Positions 23,201 through 32,658 of a stretch of 64,000 bases of DNA are shown here, in pieces. Position 1 is the stretch's first letter, and each line of letters begins with the position of its first letter. The stretch covers positions 496,001 through 560,000 of the forward strand of contig NW_026570293.1 of the NCBI RefSeq assembly GCF_019649055.1, in the 5' to 3' direction. Position numbers and translations under genes: made by a program. Below the pieces are notes generated by a model. That model worked only from the letters and a program-made list of their open reading frames with translations. It was not told the origin of the DNA and did not search any database. The DNA is from Paramacrobiotus metropolitanus. Its lineage: Eukaryota; Tardigrada; Eutardigrada; Parachela; Macrobiotidae.

Positions 23201-25321
23201 CTTCCTGCACGTGAACGTATGAACATGCTTCTGAAACTTCAAAACCAAGTCTCTCTCTTTCTCTTCAATTGGAATATCAGTCGTGAGAAAACTGTCAAGG
23301 AAACGCACAATTTTGTGTTTTCCTGACTCAGTCTCGTAATTAAATTTTGTATTCAGCCACACCAAGCAATGTAGGTGCGGATATCCCGCTCTTTGAAACT
23401 CAACTTTCGTAAACACATCCGTTGCATATACGCCATCTGGAAAAGCGGAAGACGTTTTTGACCGCAGAAAAGTTACAAAACTTTCAGCTCTCCGCTGAAA
23501 CATTTTTGCAGCAATGCCACAATTTTCATTGATGATTCTCAAGATTTCATCATCTGTAGCCGAATCTATTTTATCCGTATTTGGATTATTAACAGATCCA
23601 TATATTTCCGGACGTGCAAAACATAGCAATTCGGGACAGTGTCGCAAGTTAATGCTAACGAAAAGCTGCGGTGGCCCTTTACACTTGAACATATTTTTCA
23701 TTTGCCACCTTGCTTTGTCATAATACGCCTGTGTACCGCGTAAAACACATCCAACTTTTGGATACAAATATTTTGGAATATCCTTTAAAAAATCTTTTCC
23801 CCTTAAAAACTTTTTAGCTTCTTTTAAAACATAATTTATTTCACGACACATAAGATATCGCTGATAAATATTTAAACACCTGAAAACATACGAACAGTCT
23901 TTCTGAAACCTCCCATCACTGCTTAGCAGACGCAACTCAAAATATTTTCCATACTCAACCCGATATTGTCTATTATCTTCGATTCCACCAGAACCATATG
24001 CAAACAAATTTGGGTAGCATTTTTCTTCAACTCCAAACGAATCACTTATCTTAAACACGGGTGTGGTTTGGTACGGAAGAGTTCTTTCCAAGCCAACCGA
24101 ATATTCAGTTGGAATTACATCTCCAAAATTTATAAGTGCATGGCTATCATACACATCAATTTTAACCAAATCTCCTGAATCACATATTTCCGGTTCATTC
24201 CGGGGAACTACATCAATATTCCGATAAAATCTATTTTCTTTTAACAGAAACTCTAATGCGTTATATACACAATCGTAGTTCACCGAGTATCGCGCTGTTA
24301 CAGCATTTTCCCCCTTTTTTTGATTAACAGCTAGTAACAAATCATGTATCGGCCTCGGGAGCAAGCTACTCATACAAGTTTCTACATTGGAAGCTATATG
24401 CAAGAACTGTCCAACACAATGTACCATCCTACCGGGATTGAAAATAATGGTAGTAAACGGGAATACAGTCCTTATACACTGAAGTTCCATGTATCCCAGC
24501 TGCAAACAACATACCGAATTCCCTGGATCAAGATTGTTTAGCCGGTAACTTCTCGAACAAAATTTTTTATCGATGTCTATTCTAAATCGCGCGCAATCAT
24601 GGCAGAGAATTTCCCCTACGGGAATTTCAGGATGACCTATGCCGTCGCTTCTGCCACAGCGGTTTTCCCTTTCCAAAATAAAACAGCAACTACATGCGAC
24701 ATATTCAGTTCTAGTGGCATCAATGTAACTCTTTCCAAAAACCTTTTTTTTCGCACGATAATTTTTCATATATATTTTGCGCTTATCACGGTACGTCGCA
24801 TGCTGCCCTGTGATTCGTTGTTTTTTTTGCTGCAATTTATTTCGTTTTAAGATTTTGCCAGAGTTACCCAATTCATTCAACCCTTGAATGTCAGCTTCTC
24901 GTGCGTTTCTAGAAAAACATGATATTTTCCTACTCCTATTTGAACGCCTATCCTTACCTAAACCATCTGATTTCTTCCCGCCGATTTCAGCAATATCACC
25001 ACGCACACTTTTTTTTATGAATATTTTACGAACTGATTTGACCGCCCGTTTTTTAACAATAATTTTATTCACTTCACTTTCCTTCTTTTCCACTTTTAAA
25101 CTCCGTCTTACACCTGAATCTCCACTTTTTTTCGTTGAATTTTCAATGCATTTTATCCTTTCCTTGCTGTTCCGAAAACTTTTATCTTCACCAGTTTTGG
25201 TCTTTTTCTGTTTCCTTACACACACAACATTTTTCCATTCCAGGCTATTAACTGTTTTTTTCTTTAACAACTCATCGAGCTTACCCATACCTTTTCTAAT
25301 CGTAAAACACACTAACAACAA
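20228..25321 (-). CDS. Helitron Rep/helicase (HUH nuclease plus Pif1-type helicase)
   Basis: One uninterrupted frame of 1697 aa starting MLLVCFTIRKGMGK; a second Met at residue 12 could be the true start. Order: basic N-terminus (1-170); a Cys-rich segment with CSCC and CHDC near residues 200-245; the Helitron-like N domain with PHLHCLVWL (HUH site, about 645-655); a two-tyrosine motif EYLFSYVAK (about 835-845); and a Pif1 helicase from about 1150 with Walker A GPAGCGKT (about 1210), Walker B LLIIDEISM (about 1303), VFGDFFQLRP, VNGARGT, MTIHKSQGAT (about 1618) and VALSRFPNR. All key motifs are present. It nicks and unwinds DNA for rolling-circle transposition. Plus-strand frames inside it are shadows. 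Confidence 0.95.
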   Translation of the reverse strand: MLLVCFTIRKGMGKLDELLKKKTVNSLEWKNVVCVRKQKKTKTGEDKSFRNSKERIKCIENSTKKSGDSGVRRSLKVEKKESEVNKIIVKKRAVKSVRKIFIKKSVRGDIAEIGGKKSDGLGKDRRSNRSRKISCFSRNAREADIQGLNELGNSGKILKRNKLQQKKQRITGQHATYRDKRKIYMKNYRAKKKVFGKSYIDATRTEYVACSCCFILERENRCGRSDGIGHPEIPVGEILCHDCARFRIDIDKKFCSRSYRLNNLDPGNSVCCLQLGYMELQCIRTVFPFTTIIFNPGRMVHCVGQFLHIASNVETCMSSLLPRPIHDLLLAVNQKKGENAVTARYSVNYDCVYNALEFLLKENRFYRNIDVVPRNEPEICDSGDLVKIDVYDSHALINFGDVIPTEYSVGLERTLPYQTTPVFKISDSFGVEEKCYPNLFAYGSGGIEDNRQYRVEYGKYFELRLLSSDGRFQKDCSYVFRCLNIYQRYLMCREINYVLKEAKKFLRGKDFLKDIPKYLYPKVGCVLRGTQAYYDKARWQMKNMFKCKGPPQLFVSINLRHCPELLCFARPEIYGSVNNPNTDKIDSATDDEILRIINENCGIAAKMFQRRAESFVTFLRSKTSSAFPDGVYATDVFTKVEFQRAGYPHLHCLVWLNTKFNYETESGKHKIVRFLDSFLTTDIPIEEKERDLVLKFQKHVHTFTCRKGRKRFRKWGDKDKTAGQKCSESDNKNEDSMENFICSDNDADEVAKDDSDGKVRNTKLERMLCRFGYPHIRSDTTRFLTSKEWKNRVKGDKEITLRRLTDVSCDIVPYNIAWLNLFKCNMDVQVVCDVWAAMEYLFSYVAKPEQKDKEVLAKVFENCGDNSEESIRSTLFKAANSVLSHRQVGKIEAAMILLGCPLYYSTTSSVFVDLKTVDERSELLKNGADLNNDLCDEDFVPSMLQKYKKRMSLQDEEEIIECLDKMNLFDFLQWFVADSLKKSALEENVDEDDIAEGKVDKVVHLIVNPLWKKVENASPFLNGTSRKNIRLAIGNGQALRMRTKIKNVAFRLNNVCKRERLYGIAMLTLPFATDEISEKYNLTGSDEDFLDAFKEVIPQIKGAAEHLPETYKSMIFTEIQQVSEIEYSLTRNHNGKTNCEEGYDGNGTENIDGNMEETLNFVFENVDKSLFTAEQRSVYDRVERYLYDLLQERRANWNKKVDTNKVKPFYIFVQGPAGCGKTYLIKALTTLVKNFTIAEKGINSIARYKGGCLLAAPTGCAAHNIGGSTLHDLFGLEVQDGAFQTYKTASGQKLNNLRNKLSGSVLLIIDEISMVGRKLFYQINQRLNEVKDTINKPGAYFGEIPVIVFGDFFQLRPVQAKFIFEKSGEIVDLWNLFEPVFFTKNMRQIGDDEFRDGLNKLRDGTLSGEFDQLLRKRCLNKNINPDGYMELEKEYKENFKEAVHLFYRVKSTQQFNYNALQDLAKQMNTPVLEIKAKDAEDVESKSQKYKKSTKRALCPSKDPKKTGGLSEIVYLVKGCRIMLTQNVDVNSGLVNGARGTVEEILWNSGENSVCEIPEMEGCSYPEAHVGSTINAKMPKSLKILFDGNKEASVISPVTCWFRDVNKSAMRRTQFPVALAYAMTIHKSQGATILCGAIDLNFGVHRPQGGFYVALSRFPNRNAFILLGYAPEAFAFSKDALKEIQRLQLLANNNVLNR

Positions 25322-25920
25322 TTCTAACCTCTTATATCTTTCAAATGTTATGCATATATCTCTGCCTTATGCTAATACCTTTTAACTAATTATTTTCACA
25401 ATTTGATAGTTCATTTACTTATTTTCAAAATTTACTGTCGCCACTCACCACGCAATAGCTCCACAGAATAGAAAAAAACCCTTCCCAAATAGCTACACAG
25501 TAATCCACTGCACAATTAAGCTGAAGCAAAACGAACGATCCGCAGCACTTCAATCCAATTGAAACAGCAACTAGCACGGAATCTCCTTTTATATGATGAT
25601 ACCTCACTCGTTTACCCTGCCTGCCTCACTAGTAGTCAAACTTTGTCATTGGCTCCCTATTTTGCAATGCCGCCCCCAACACTACCATGTCAGGCATGAT
25701 TTTCTCAATCTCCCTTTCTCAAACTGCACCAGCCCACCTGACCCGTCCATCCCAACCCACATCAGAACTACCACTCCCATTCGTTAGCAACACGTCTTTC
25801 ATACAGCTTTCTATATTCTGGGTATCTCGTGACCTTTTCTTCTACTCCGTATCACGTCTTATAGGTTACAACACACACTACCAAGCAAAATCAAAATGAC
25901 CTTACAGTTACACGCTGGAT
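25322..25920. other. Helitron 5' leader region
   Basis: Pyrimidine-rich on the plus strand, with no gene. This would be the Rep promoter and leader if the element begins near 25.97 kb. Confidence 0.4.
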
Positions 25921-25926
25921 CCTATA

Positions 25927-25992
25927 CTAATATAATATATAGGAAGACTACGTCTTCCATATCTTATATTAGGGACGGCACGGTACCCGTGC
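25927..25992. repeat. Double hairpin, candidate Helitron subterminal structure
   Basis: GGAAGAC-TAC-GTCTTCC at 25942-25958 is extended outward by AT-rich arms (25927-25941 and 25959-25972, one bulge and one mismatch). It is followed immediately by a second small hairpin GCACGG-TAC-CCGTGC at 25978-25992. Confidence 0.75.
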
Positions 25993-26409
25993 ACCCCCTA
26001 CGTAAAATAATAATTATAACATTGCTGAAGATCAAGCAAAATCTCCATCTTCTCTCGGGTTAAGGGCAAAGTCATACTTGAAACAGCCGTAGTATTTCCT
26101 CAAACGCCACCAGATTAGATCACTGCGCGTGCAAAGCGACAGATCACGCTTCTCCTGTTATTCCCGCATTTATCCGCCCACAAACGCATGAACTCCCTTA
26201 CTGTCGATCCAAACACTCTCAACATCGCGGCAAAATAGATAATTCGCATTAAGAAGACCTGCTTATACATGTAAAGCATCGTATAAGCCATTGAACTGGG
26301 TATAAGGATCGCATGAGGTAAAATTATACCATGACCATGTAGCTGCACGGATCGGCGAAACTATGGAAGCAAAATGTTCGGCAACCGGCGTGCACTGCAG
26401 ACTACAGTA

Positions 26410-27180
26410 TTAAGGCTCTGATGTACTGATATTTTTAATTAGCATAACCAACTCCTTCGCCTTCTCTAAGTAGTTACTTCCAGGTGCCAGCATAATTCTG
26501 TCCAGTATATCGCCCAAGTATAGCACATTACCAATGAGAAACAGGATGAGCCCACTGGTCACGATATGCATCACAATGTTACCGATTATATTGGCCCAAT
26601 CATCGAGGCACATTACACACCTTTCACTTGCCGATGCCGATTCCACTGCCATTTTTTCGGAGACCGCATCATGCCGATTCCAGAGAGCCCAAAACCGCCC
26701 GACACCGAAGGTCTGCCACAGGATAAACGCGGCATTTACGCCATACAGGGCCAGGAGGAGATGGTGCAGGGACACTGGGCATCGCCCTGCTACCGATTCG
26801 TAATGCCGGCTGGTAAAAGTTTTCGCTTGGTCTGACACTTGTGTCAGGGTATCGTTGGCGTCTTGCGTGTGGTTTTCGGGGCGTTGGCTGATGATGCTAT
26901 CCACGATGACCACGATTTCTTGCAGCGGATCGAAGATCGAGGGCCGACCACTGGGACTATTCCAGGCGTACTCTATGGTGCGTATCAAACGAACCAGGCA
27001 GAACGTGACCAGTAATGCGAAGATGCTGCGCAGCACCAACAAATCCCGGGATGTCAGATGCTTCGGACACCGGCGAGAGAAGAATCCGGATTCCTGGCAA
27101 CGGCAGCCAAGACTGCCAGCGTGTTGGACACCGCCGGAGTGATGGGTGTACCGGGATAGGCGACAAAAAGCGGTCCACCG
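26410..27180 (-). CDS. Multi-pass membrane protein ORF (exon open from a splice acceptor)
   Basis: A TATTTCAG acceptor ends at 27182 and the frame entered in phase 2 stays open for 257 codons to a stop at 26412-26410. There are three predicted membrane segments: LLVLRSIFALLVTFCLVRLI, SLHHLLLALYGVNAAFILW, and IVMHIVTSGLILFLIGNVLY. A Cys-rich N-terminal part (LGCRCQES, RRCPKH) precedes the first. No Met occurs near the start, so an upstream exon must supply it; the obvious upstream exon (27503-27443) has phase 1 and would enter a different frame. I do not recognise the family. Confidence 0.45.
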   Translation of the reverse strand, partial: RWTAFCRLSRYTHHSGGVQHAGSLGCRCQESGFFSRRCPKHLTSRDLLVLRSIFALLVTFCLVRLIRTIEYAWNSPSGRPSIFDPLQEIVVIVDSIISQRPENHTQDANDTLTQVSDQAKTFTSRHYESVAGRCPVSLHHLLLALYGVNAAFILWQTFGVGRFWALWNRHDAVSEKMAVESASASERCVMCLDDWANIIGNIVMHIVTSGLILFLIGNVLYLGDILDRIMLAPGSNYLEKAKELVMLIKNISTSEP

Positions 27181-27503
27181 GCTGAAATAGACAATTCATT
27201 TAGAAAACAGGGAACTATCTGCCTACCTAGCAGCCTCTTTTTACTGCATGTAGCGCAAGCAGCCGCTTCACTGTTCGATATCCAATGCTAACGATTATGA
27301 GCACTGGATATGGGCACAAACTGTTAACAATCAGTAATCGTATTGATAACCAATCCGCGACGTAAAATGTGTAAGTCTGTCAGCCGTAAACAAATTCTGA
27401 TAAGATAAATTAGCTAATTTCCCCAGTCAATCCTTCACTTACAGATGCTGTACAAAGCAATTAGTGAGGTGAGGAAGGCAACACCGATTCTGCTCCGTCG
27501 CAT
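27054..27503 (-). CDS. Small secreted-type protein, two exons, overlapping another frame
   Basis: Exon 27503-27443 encodes MRRSRIGVAFLTSLIALYSI, a good signal-peptide candidate. It ends at a GTAAGT donor in phase 1. Spliced to 27181 it continues SGGPLFVAYPGTPITPAV and on to a TGA at 27056-27054, giving about 62 aa. The same DNA from 27180 is open in another frame for the membrane-protein ORF, so only one of the two readings may be real, or a frame error separates them. On the plus strand, 27445-27567 is a competing open frame behind a CTTACAG acceptor. Confidence 0.35.
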
Positions 27504-28451
27504 AGCAATTCTGGGTAGTCTCGCTGAGTTGATAACGGAGACCTGCTCCACAGACGGTCATCCTTAGAACGCAAAGAAGGCCCAAAGTAGAGGTAGAAGA
27601 AAAAATGTGGGCTAACCAAGCTAGATAACATTGCAGGAAAGTGGAGAAGACTGGAATCGTTTTTCTACAGGTAGTCGTGATTGTGAGCTGGCGCTGCAGC
27701 TTGAAGCATCACCGAAGAAAAACGATCCCGGTCTAGTCAACAAGAGTCGACCAATACCCGAATACCGGCTGCCGGAGTGTTTGCTTACACAATTTGCCTA
27801 ACTCGTACATATTGTTGAGCGTTTGCTAAAGCCATGCGTACAATAATGTGGTGCGTCTGGTGTTCAGATTTAACGCTGGGCTATTACCTCTTGCCCGCCT
27901 TGCTACGGCAGCTCAACCGACTGTATGCGGTGGTCGCGCCCACAGCTGTGGATTAAGTGTATTGCAACCAGCTTCGCTTCCAAGCAAAAAATAAATTAAT
28001 TCTAAAAAATTATAAATTCGGCTGTCGGTCAGTGGTTTTAAAAGGCAATAATACTGTTTAATCGCACTAACTAGAGTATGTATGCGCAACATTAACCCAT
28101 CCAAGGAGCATGAATTAGAGCAGAGGAGCGCTTGCTGGCATGTATTAAAACAAAGCAACCACGAGTTTCGCGGAAGCTGTCAGGCAGTGGTTCGCTCCTT
28201 TTGTCTACATGGTACAAATCTTTTTCCGAGATTTACAAAGACATCCAGAAATCGCATGTGAACATGCGACGCCTGCGGGACATTCTCAGGAAACGAGCAA
28301 CAGGAGCTAAAGAATTAGACCGACACCGTCAACATGATAAACAGGCGGGAAATGGTTTTGGCCGGGTGACGTGAAGTCGCAGTATACCTCGTGGAAATCA
28401 GTTGTTAAGCCCGATTCCGTATGACGGTAGATTCGGTATTTCCCCCCAAAA
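27504..28451. other. Spacer, no supported gene
   Basis: A plus-strand frame at 28132-28374 (STWYKSFSEIYKDIQKSHVN onward, lysine/arginine-rich and helical) is protein-like but has no recognised motif or splice support. Nothing else stands out. Confidence 0.35.
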
Positions 28452-28859
28452 TTACCGCTTATGGCCGTGCCATCTCAAATCAGATTTAGCTGTAAAATCA
28501 GCTCTGGCGCTTATTGTATTAACCACCTGTGTTGTGGGAGACGGAGTATGCCGTAATACGGGTTCTGGTGCGAATTTTTTGAAGTACGAATTTTGTTCGG
28601 CTTGTTGCTTTTTCCGTTTCCTGTATTTACTTGCACTACTCAGCAGCGCCACGAATATATAAGCTGGCAACGTCCAAAAGAACAATACATGCCACTGGTT
28701 AGCTAAGTAAGAAAGTACCAGTAGCCAGGAAGTACGGAGTACATGGTGGCTAACATGCCCCACACCGGCTGCTCCGATTTCCGGCTGCTTAAAAACATGG
28801 TTTTGCAGCTGTTGCCGGTCTTGCAGCAATGATTCTTGTAATAAGATGTATTTCTCATT
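28452..28859 (-). CDS. Candidate exon encoding a membrane protein with a basic cytoplasmic tail
   Basis: The frame is open from about 28883 to a TAA at 28454-28452. It reads YILLQESLLQDRQQLQNHVF, then a pair of hydrophobic segments around SWLLVLSYLANQWHVLFFWT and LPAYIFVALLSS, then a very basic stretch SKYRKRKKQQ and a Ser/Thr/Pro tail. The organised pattern (helix, membrane hairpin, basic stop-transfer) suggests a real protein, of unknown family. A separate minus frame at 29304-28855 ends in the same place in another frame, so the 5' border is unclear. Confidence 0.35.
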   Translation of the reverse strand, partial: NEKYILLQESLLQDRQQLQNHVFKQPEIGAAGVGHVSHHVLRTSWLLVLSYLANQWHVLFFWTLPAYIFVALLSSASKYRKRKKQQAEQNSYFKKFAPEPVLRHTPSPTTQVVNTISARADFTAKSDLRWHGHKR

Positions 28860-28883
28860 CTTCGTGAAAAAGGTTTGGTTTTA

Positions 28884-29428
28884 TCGTTATTATGGAGCCA
28901 TCAATCTGCTGCGGATTCGAGACTGCATGGACATAAATCGGCCACCCGAGAGGCCCCGCTGTAATGCTCACTAGTGCTAGCGGAAGTTGTTCAGTCGATT
29001 GTCGACACAACTTGTCAGTGGATGATGGGAATTGATAGTTTTGCACTGGGTGCCACGTACAAATATTCAAACGTACATATATTTCTGTTGCAACGGTTGA
29101 GCATTGAAATTCAGCGTGGTAATGCTGCTTGTGTATTAGGAACGGTCGAGAAGCAGCATCAGCTCGATGGTTTGTTTTTGATCTGCTAGTTACCTGGTGT
29201 TTCATTATCTGTATTGCTGATAAGTCAAAGTTGCAAGAATTTACAATCTTTGTTTTAGTTTTCATAATATTCCATAAGCATATATATATATATTTAATAT
29301 TCAAACAGGATCGCGCAGTGAAATCATAACACCTCTACAAAATGCTTTGTAAGTTTTGCAACCAAATTCTACCATGTTTGCAAAAGATTCTCTCTGCCTG
29401 GGATTCAGCATCAGCAGGAGCATCATAT
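28884..29428. other. Spacer with weak overlapping frames
   Basis: The minus frame 29304-28855 and the plus frames at 28974-29329 conflict and carry no motif. A TATATA run lies at 29280-29292. No gene is called. Confidence 0.35.
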
Positions 29429-30156
29429 GCCTAGAGGTGCAATAAATATTGACTTACTGATGAGCAGGGGCTACACGAGACCCCTATCGACCATGTACTA
29501 TTTTTTTAAGCCAAATCTGACCACGTATTAATAGTAAGCAAAGTTTTCTGATCTAGAAACCATTTTTTAAAATTTTGTTCGGAAGAAAAGAATTTTGACT
29601 GCCGGTGCCCCAGGTGCCCCACCGATCCTGTGGGCGGCAGCAACCGAGTTAAAGACGAAAAGTTTTTTTCTGCGTTCTAAATATAGTTTCTTAGTAAATT
29701 AATAACGCTGAGTTCGATTATGATATTTAAAAAAAGGTTTGAGGTCTGTGGAAGATGATACAGTCTCTAGATTCTTGGCTACATGACGCACCCGTATTTT
29801 ACGCGATCAATGCAACATCGGTGCAAACTCCCTCCACATGCCTTAGATGGTTTTTTAAACACTAAATTCAAGCTCAGCGCTATCAATTTACCTAAAAGCA
29901 ATATTTAGAACGCAGAAAAAATTTTTTCGTCCTGAACTCATTAGCTGCCGCCCACAGAATCGGTAGGGCACCTGGGGGACCGGCAGTCAAAAATTTTTTC
30001 TTCCGAAAAAAAATTTAAAAAATGGTTTCTAGATCAGAAAAATTCGCTGATTATTAGTACGTGGTCAGATTTGGCTTAAAAAAATAGTACATGATCGATA
30101 GGGGTCTCGTGTAGTCCCTGCTCATGAGTAAGTAAGTATTTATTGCACCTCTAGGC
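29429..30156. mobile_element. Foldback/MITE element 1 (about 285-bp terminal inverted repeats)
   Basis: The left end GCCTAGAGGTGCAATAAATA (29429 on) matches the reverse complement of the right end (to 30156). The arms remain alignable to about 29713 and from about 29873, leaving a loop of about 160 bp. Interior arm landmarks such as CTGCGTTCTAAATA and GTGGGCGGCAGC / GCTGCCGCCCAC recur in inverse order. It is non-autonomous with no ORF. I could not define a target duplication. Confidence 0.85.
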
Positions 30157-30315
30157 AAGTATTTATTCGAACGCGTTTTTTATTCTCGACGCGATTGATT
30201 TTATAACTCTTAACGGACCGAACCCCTTTCGCTAACGGAAGTGCATAGTGCTCCACTGCCAATAATTCGGATGCAGGGTATTTGCCGGTCCAGTACGCCA
30301 TTTGCAGCGTATGAC

Positions 30316-30975
30316 TACGAGGCAAGTGTCCCTTAAATTAATAGACGCGTTTTGCCTTACCATAAATTGACAACCTAGACCGCAATGTGCGAACCTGGCA
30401 GCCACCATGGGCTGGCATCGTGTAATACAAACGGCTGACTGCATTTCTCCCATTGACTTCGACGTTAAACTGAATCGGCATTTGCTCATCTAAACTTTAA
30501 TCCCAACTACAACCTAACATTCCAAATGATGGAGAAAAAGTCTGGGAATTTTTTGGTACCTAGCAAGTAAGTGTTCATGGCAAGCAAAGAAAGTTATGAA
30601 CGTTTATGGGTTTTCGTAGACATAGCATAGGACCCTCTTCAACGGCTCCTCGCACGAATCTTATACTGTGCCTACGAGAAACTACAAATGTTCATAACTT
30701 TCTTTGCTTGCCATGAAAACTTACTCGATAGGTACCAAAAAATTCCCAGATTTTTTTCTCCATCATTTGGAATGTTAGGTTGTAGTTGGGATTAAAGTTT
30801 AGATGAGCAAATGCCGATTCAGTTTAACGTCGAAGTCAATGGGAGCAATGCAGTCACCATTTGTATTACATGCTGCCAACCCATGGTGGCTGCCTGGTTC
30901 GCACATTGCGGTTTAGGTTGTCAATTTATGGTAAGGCAAAACGCGTCTATTAATTTAAGGGACACTTGCCTCGTA
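30316..30975. mobile_element. Foldback/MITE element 2 (about 325-bp arms, almost no loop)
   Basis: TACGAGGCAAGTGTCCCTTA at 30316 and its reverse complement ending at 30975 bound two arms that pair almost to the centre (about 30645). Open frames found in both arms (for example CQPMVAAWFAHCGLGCQFMV on plus and its twin on minus) are a by-product of the symmetry. It lies only 160 bp from element 1 and the two arm sequences are unrelated. Confidence 0.85.
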
Positions 30976-31646
30976 TTGAATGGCTGGCAGCGCACAACGT
31001 GAACGGTATAGAAATTACTGTAGTATTCTCTGTGGCCAAAGGCCCACAAGTGCCACTCCCAGAAATCCCGATAATTACTCTGAAGCATCACCTCACCTAT
31101 CGATCTCGAACAGAGAGGATACGCGGTCCTTCCTGACGGAGGACGGCCTTAACCGGGATGCTTTACGCTTAGGTAATAATGCCCTCTGAATGGCCCTGAT
31201 ACCCCGGAGGGTCGAACACTGGTTGGACGTTGGTGGGTTCGATCATGGTTATTTTCTTGATGATGCGGTGTCTGCTGCACACAGCATTCTACTGGATTTT
31301 GTATCCATTTGAGACGGTTTATTCGTGTTTCAACGTTCAGGTAGCATACGTTCACGTGTCCTTGTTTTTGTGTTAGTAGAAAGCAATCTGCTGACCACGA
31401 ATACGGACCCCAATACCGATCAAAATTAAAATCGTGTTTGTATTGGTATTCGGCCTGCTTTTGAGTATTCGGCCGCTAGCGGCGGAAGTACGAAACGCGA
31501 GCAACGTAACTGCCCTCGAAGCAGTTTTACCACTTGCCACAAATGTCAAAATCACCACAACTATCTGTCGCATTTCAGTTCCAAAAAAAGCTTGACATTG
31601 TGAATTTAAATATTTATGATTCAGATTCGCTTTAGTTTATTTAAAA

Positions 31647-32608
31647 ATGAAACTGGCTACGTTAATGAAGTTGTATCTCCGGAAAAATATCTCTCGACGG
31701 CTGTTTTTAATTTTGCGACGTAAGATACTTCGACGGAGACGAAAAACATATTTTCATGACGAATGGCGTGCAGCATCATTTAGCCTGAATGCTTTAAGCG
31801 AGAAGGAATGCTGGGATTTTTTCCGCTTTAAGAAGCATGATCTTCCAATGTTGGCGACGGCGCTTAAAATTCCGGATTTGGTGTGGACTGCAGAAGGAGA
31901 CTGTGTAAATGCTGTGGAGGTCTTGTGCATTTTGTTGCGCCGCCTGTGTTATCCAAATCGATGGATGGAACTGCGTAAATTTTTTGGCCGTTCCCAAGGC
32001 TCCATGTCGAGAATTTTCTACGCGGTCTTGTCAATACTGGATTGCTTGTGGTCGAAGCATCTTTCCCGCCTGGATCATCCCTGGTTGTCAGAAGATCTCG
32101 CGGGGTACGCGTCGGCTATCTCACAGAAAGGAGGGGTCTTCCCTGATGTTTTTGCCTTTATCGACGGGACGGCGCGCCCCATTTGCCGACCAACATATAA
32201 CCAGAAGATCATGTACAGCGGCCATAAACGTCTCCACTGCACCAAGTGGCAGTCTATTCTACTACCAAACGGTAAATTCATATTTTTTCTCAATTACTAA
32301 ATTACTGTAAATGTGTAATTGTTTTTTTAAACTTCTTTCACTGAGATTTAGTACATTTCAATAATTTTTGGATGTTACATTTATTAAAGTTCTGACATTT
32401 TGCTTTAGGATTAATTTGCAACCTGTACGGCGGTGAACCTGGTAGTTTGAAATTTTGTGCATCAAGACGAGCAAGTACTAGTAAATGTCCAAAAAGTAAT
32501 AAAATTTCTACGAAATTACGTAATCCAGCAATCAAGTTTGACGTGACGTACTTACAGGAACTGTCAGAAAAAATAGAAAATTTAAAACTGAAAATCTTCG
32601 AAATCTAA
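31647..32608 (+). CDS. Harbinger transposase (DDE type), C-terminally degenerate
   Basis: Exon 1 is 31647-32271 and exon 2 is 32409-32608, with a TTTAG acceptor and a phase-1 join. The N-terminal half has a helical DNA-binding region (SEKECWDFFRFKKHDLPMLA), then VEVLCILLRRLCYPNRWMEL and GRSQGSMSRIFYAVL, typical of DDE_Tnp_4/Harbinger proteins. The first catalytic Asp is in FAFIDGTARPIC, followed by the conserved YSGHKRLHCTKWQSILLPNG and GLICNLYGGEPG. The sequence then departs from the family: the GRRHD motif with the second Asp and the final Glu are missing, and the frame ends after about 60 further residues. The enzyme is therefore probably inactive, unless further exons exist. Confidence 0.8.
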
Positions 32609-32658
32609 CACAAACTAAATCAGCGATATTTTCTCAAAAAATCAGAAATACTGGATAT

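Larger units (their letters stand above)
19023..25975 (-). mobile_element. Autonomous Helitron-class rolling-circle transposon (borders approximate)
   Basis: The element core is an uninterrupted Rep/helicase ORF (25321-20228) followed 130 bp downstream, on the same strand, by a spliced RPA-like gene (20098-19023). A strong subterminal hairpin with the words CTAATATAATATAT and GGAAGAC lies 0.6 kb upstream of Rep at 25927-25972, resembling AT-rich Helitron ends. Helitrons carry no inverted terminal repeats and make no target duplication, so I cannot fix the borders by eye. The intact 5-kb ORF suggests recent activity. Confidence 0.75.

Noticed and set aside
22032-25385. Plus-strand ORFs of 60-165 aa
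   Set aside because: Antisense shadows of the Helitron Rep/helicase frame.
30232-31002. Matching ORFs on opposite strands (CQPMVAAWFAHCGLGC type)
   Set aside because: They are the two arms of foldback element 2 read in opposite directions.
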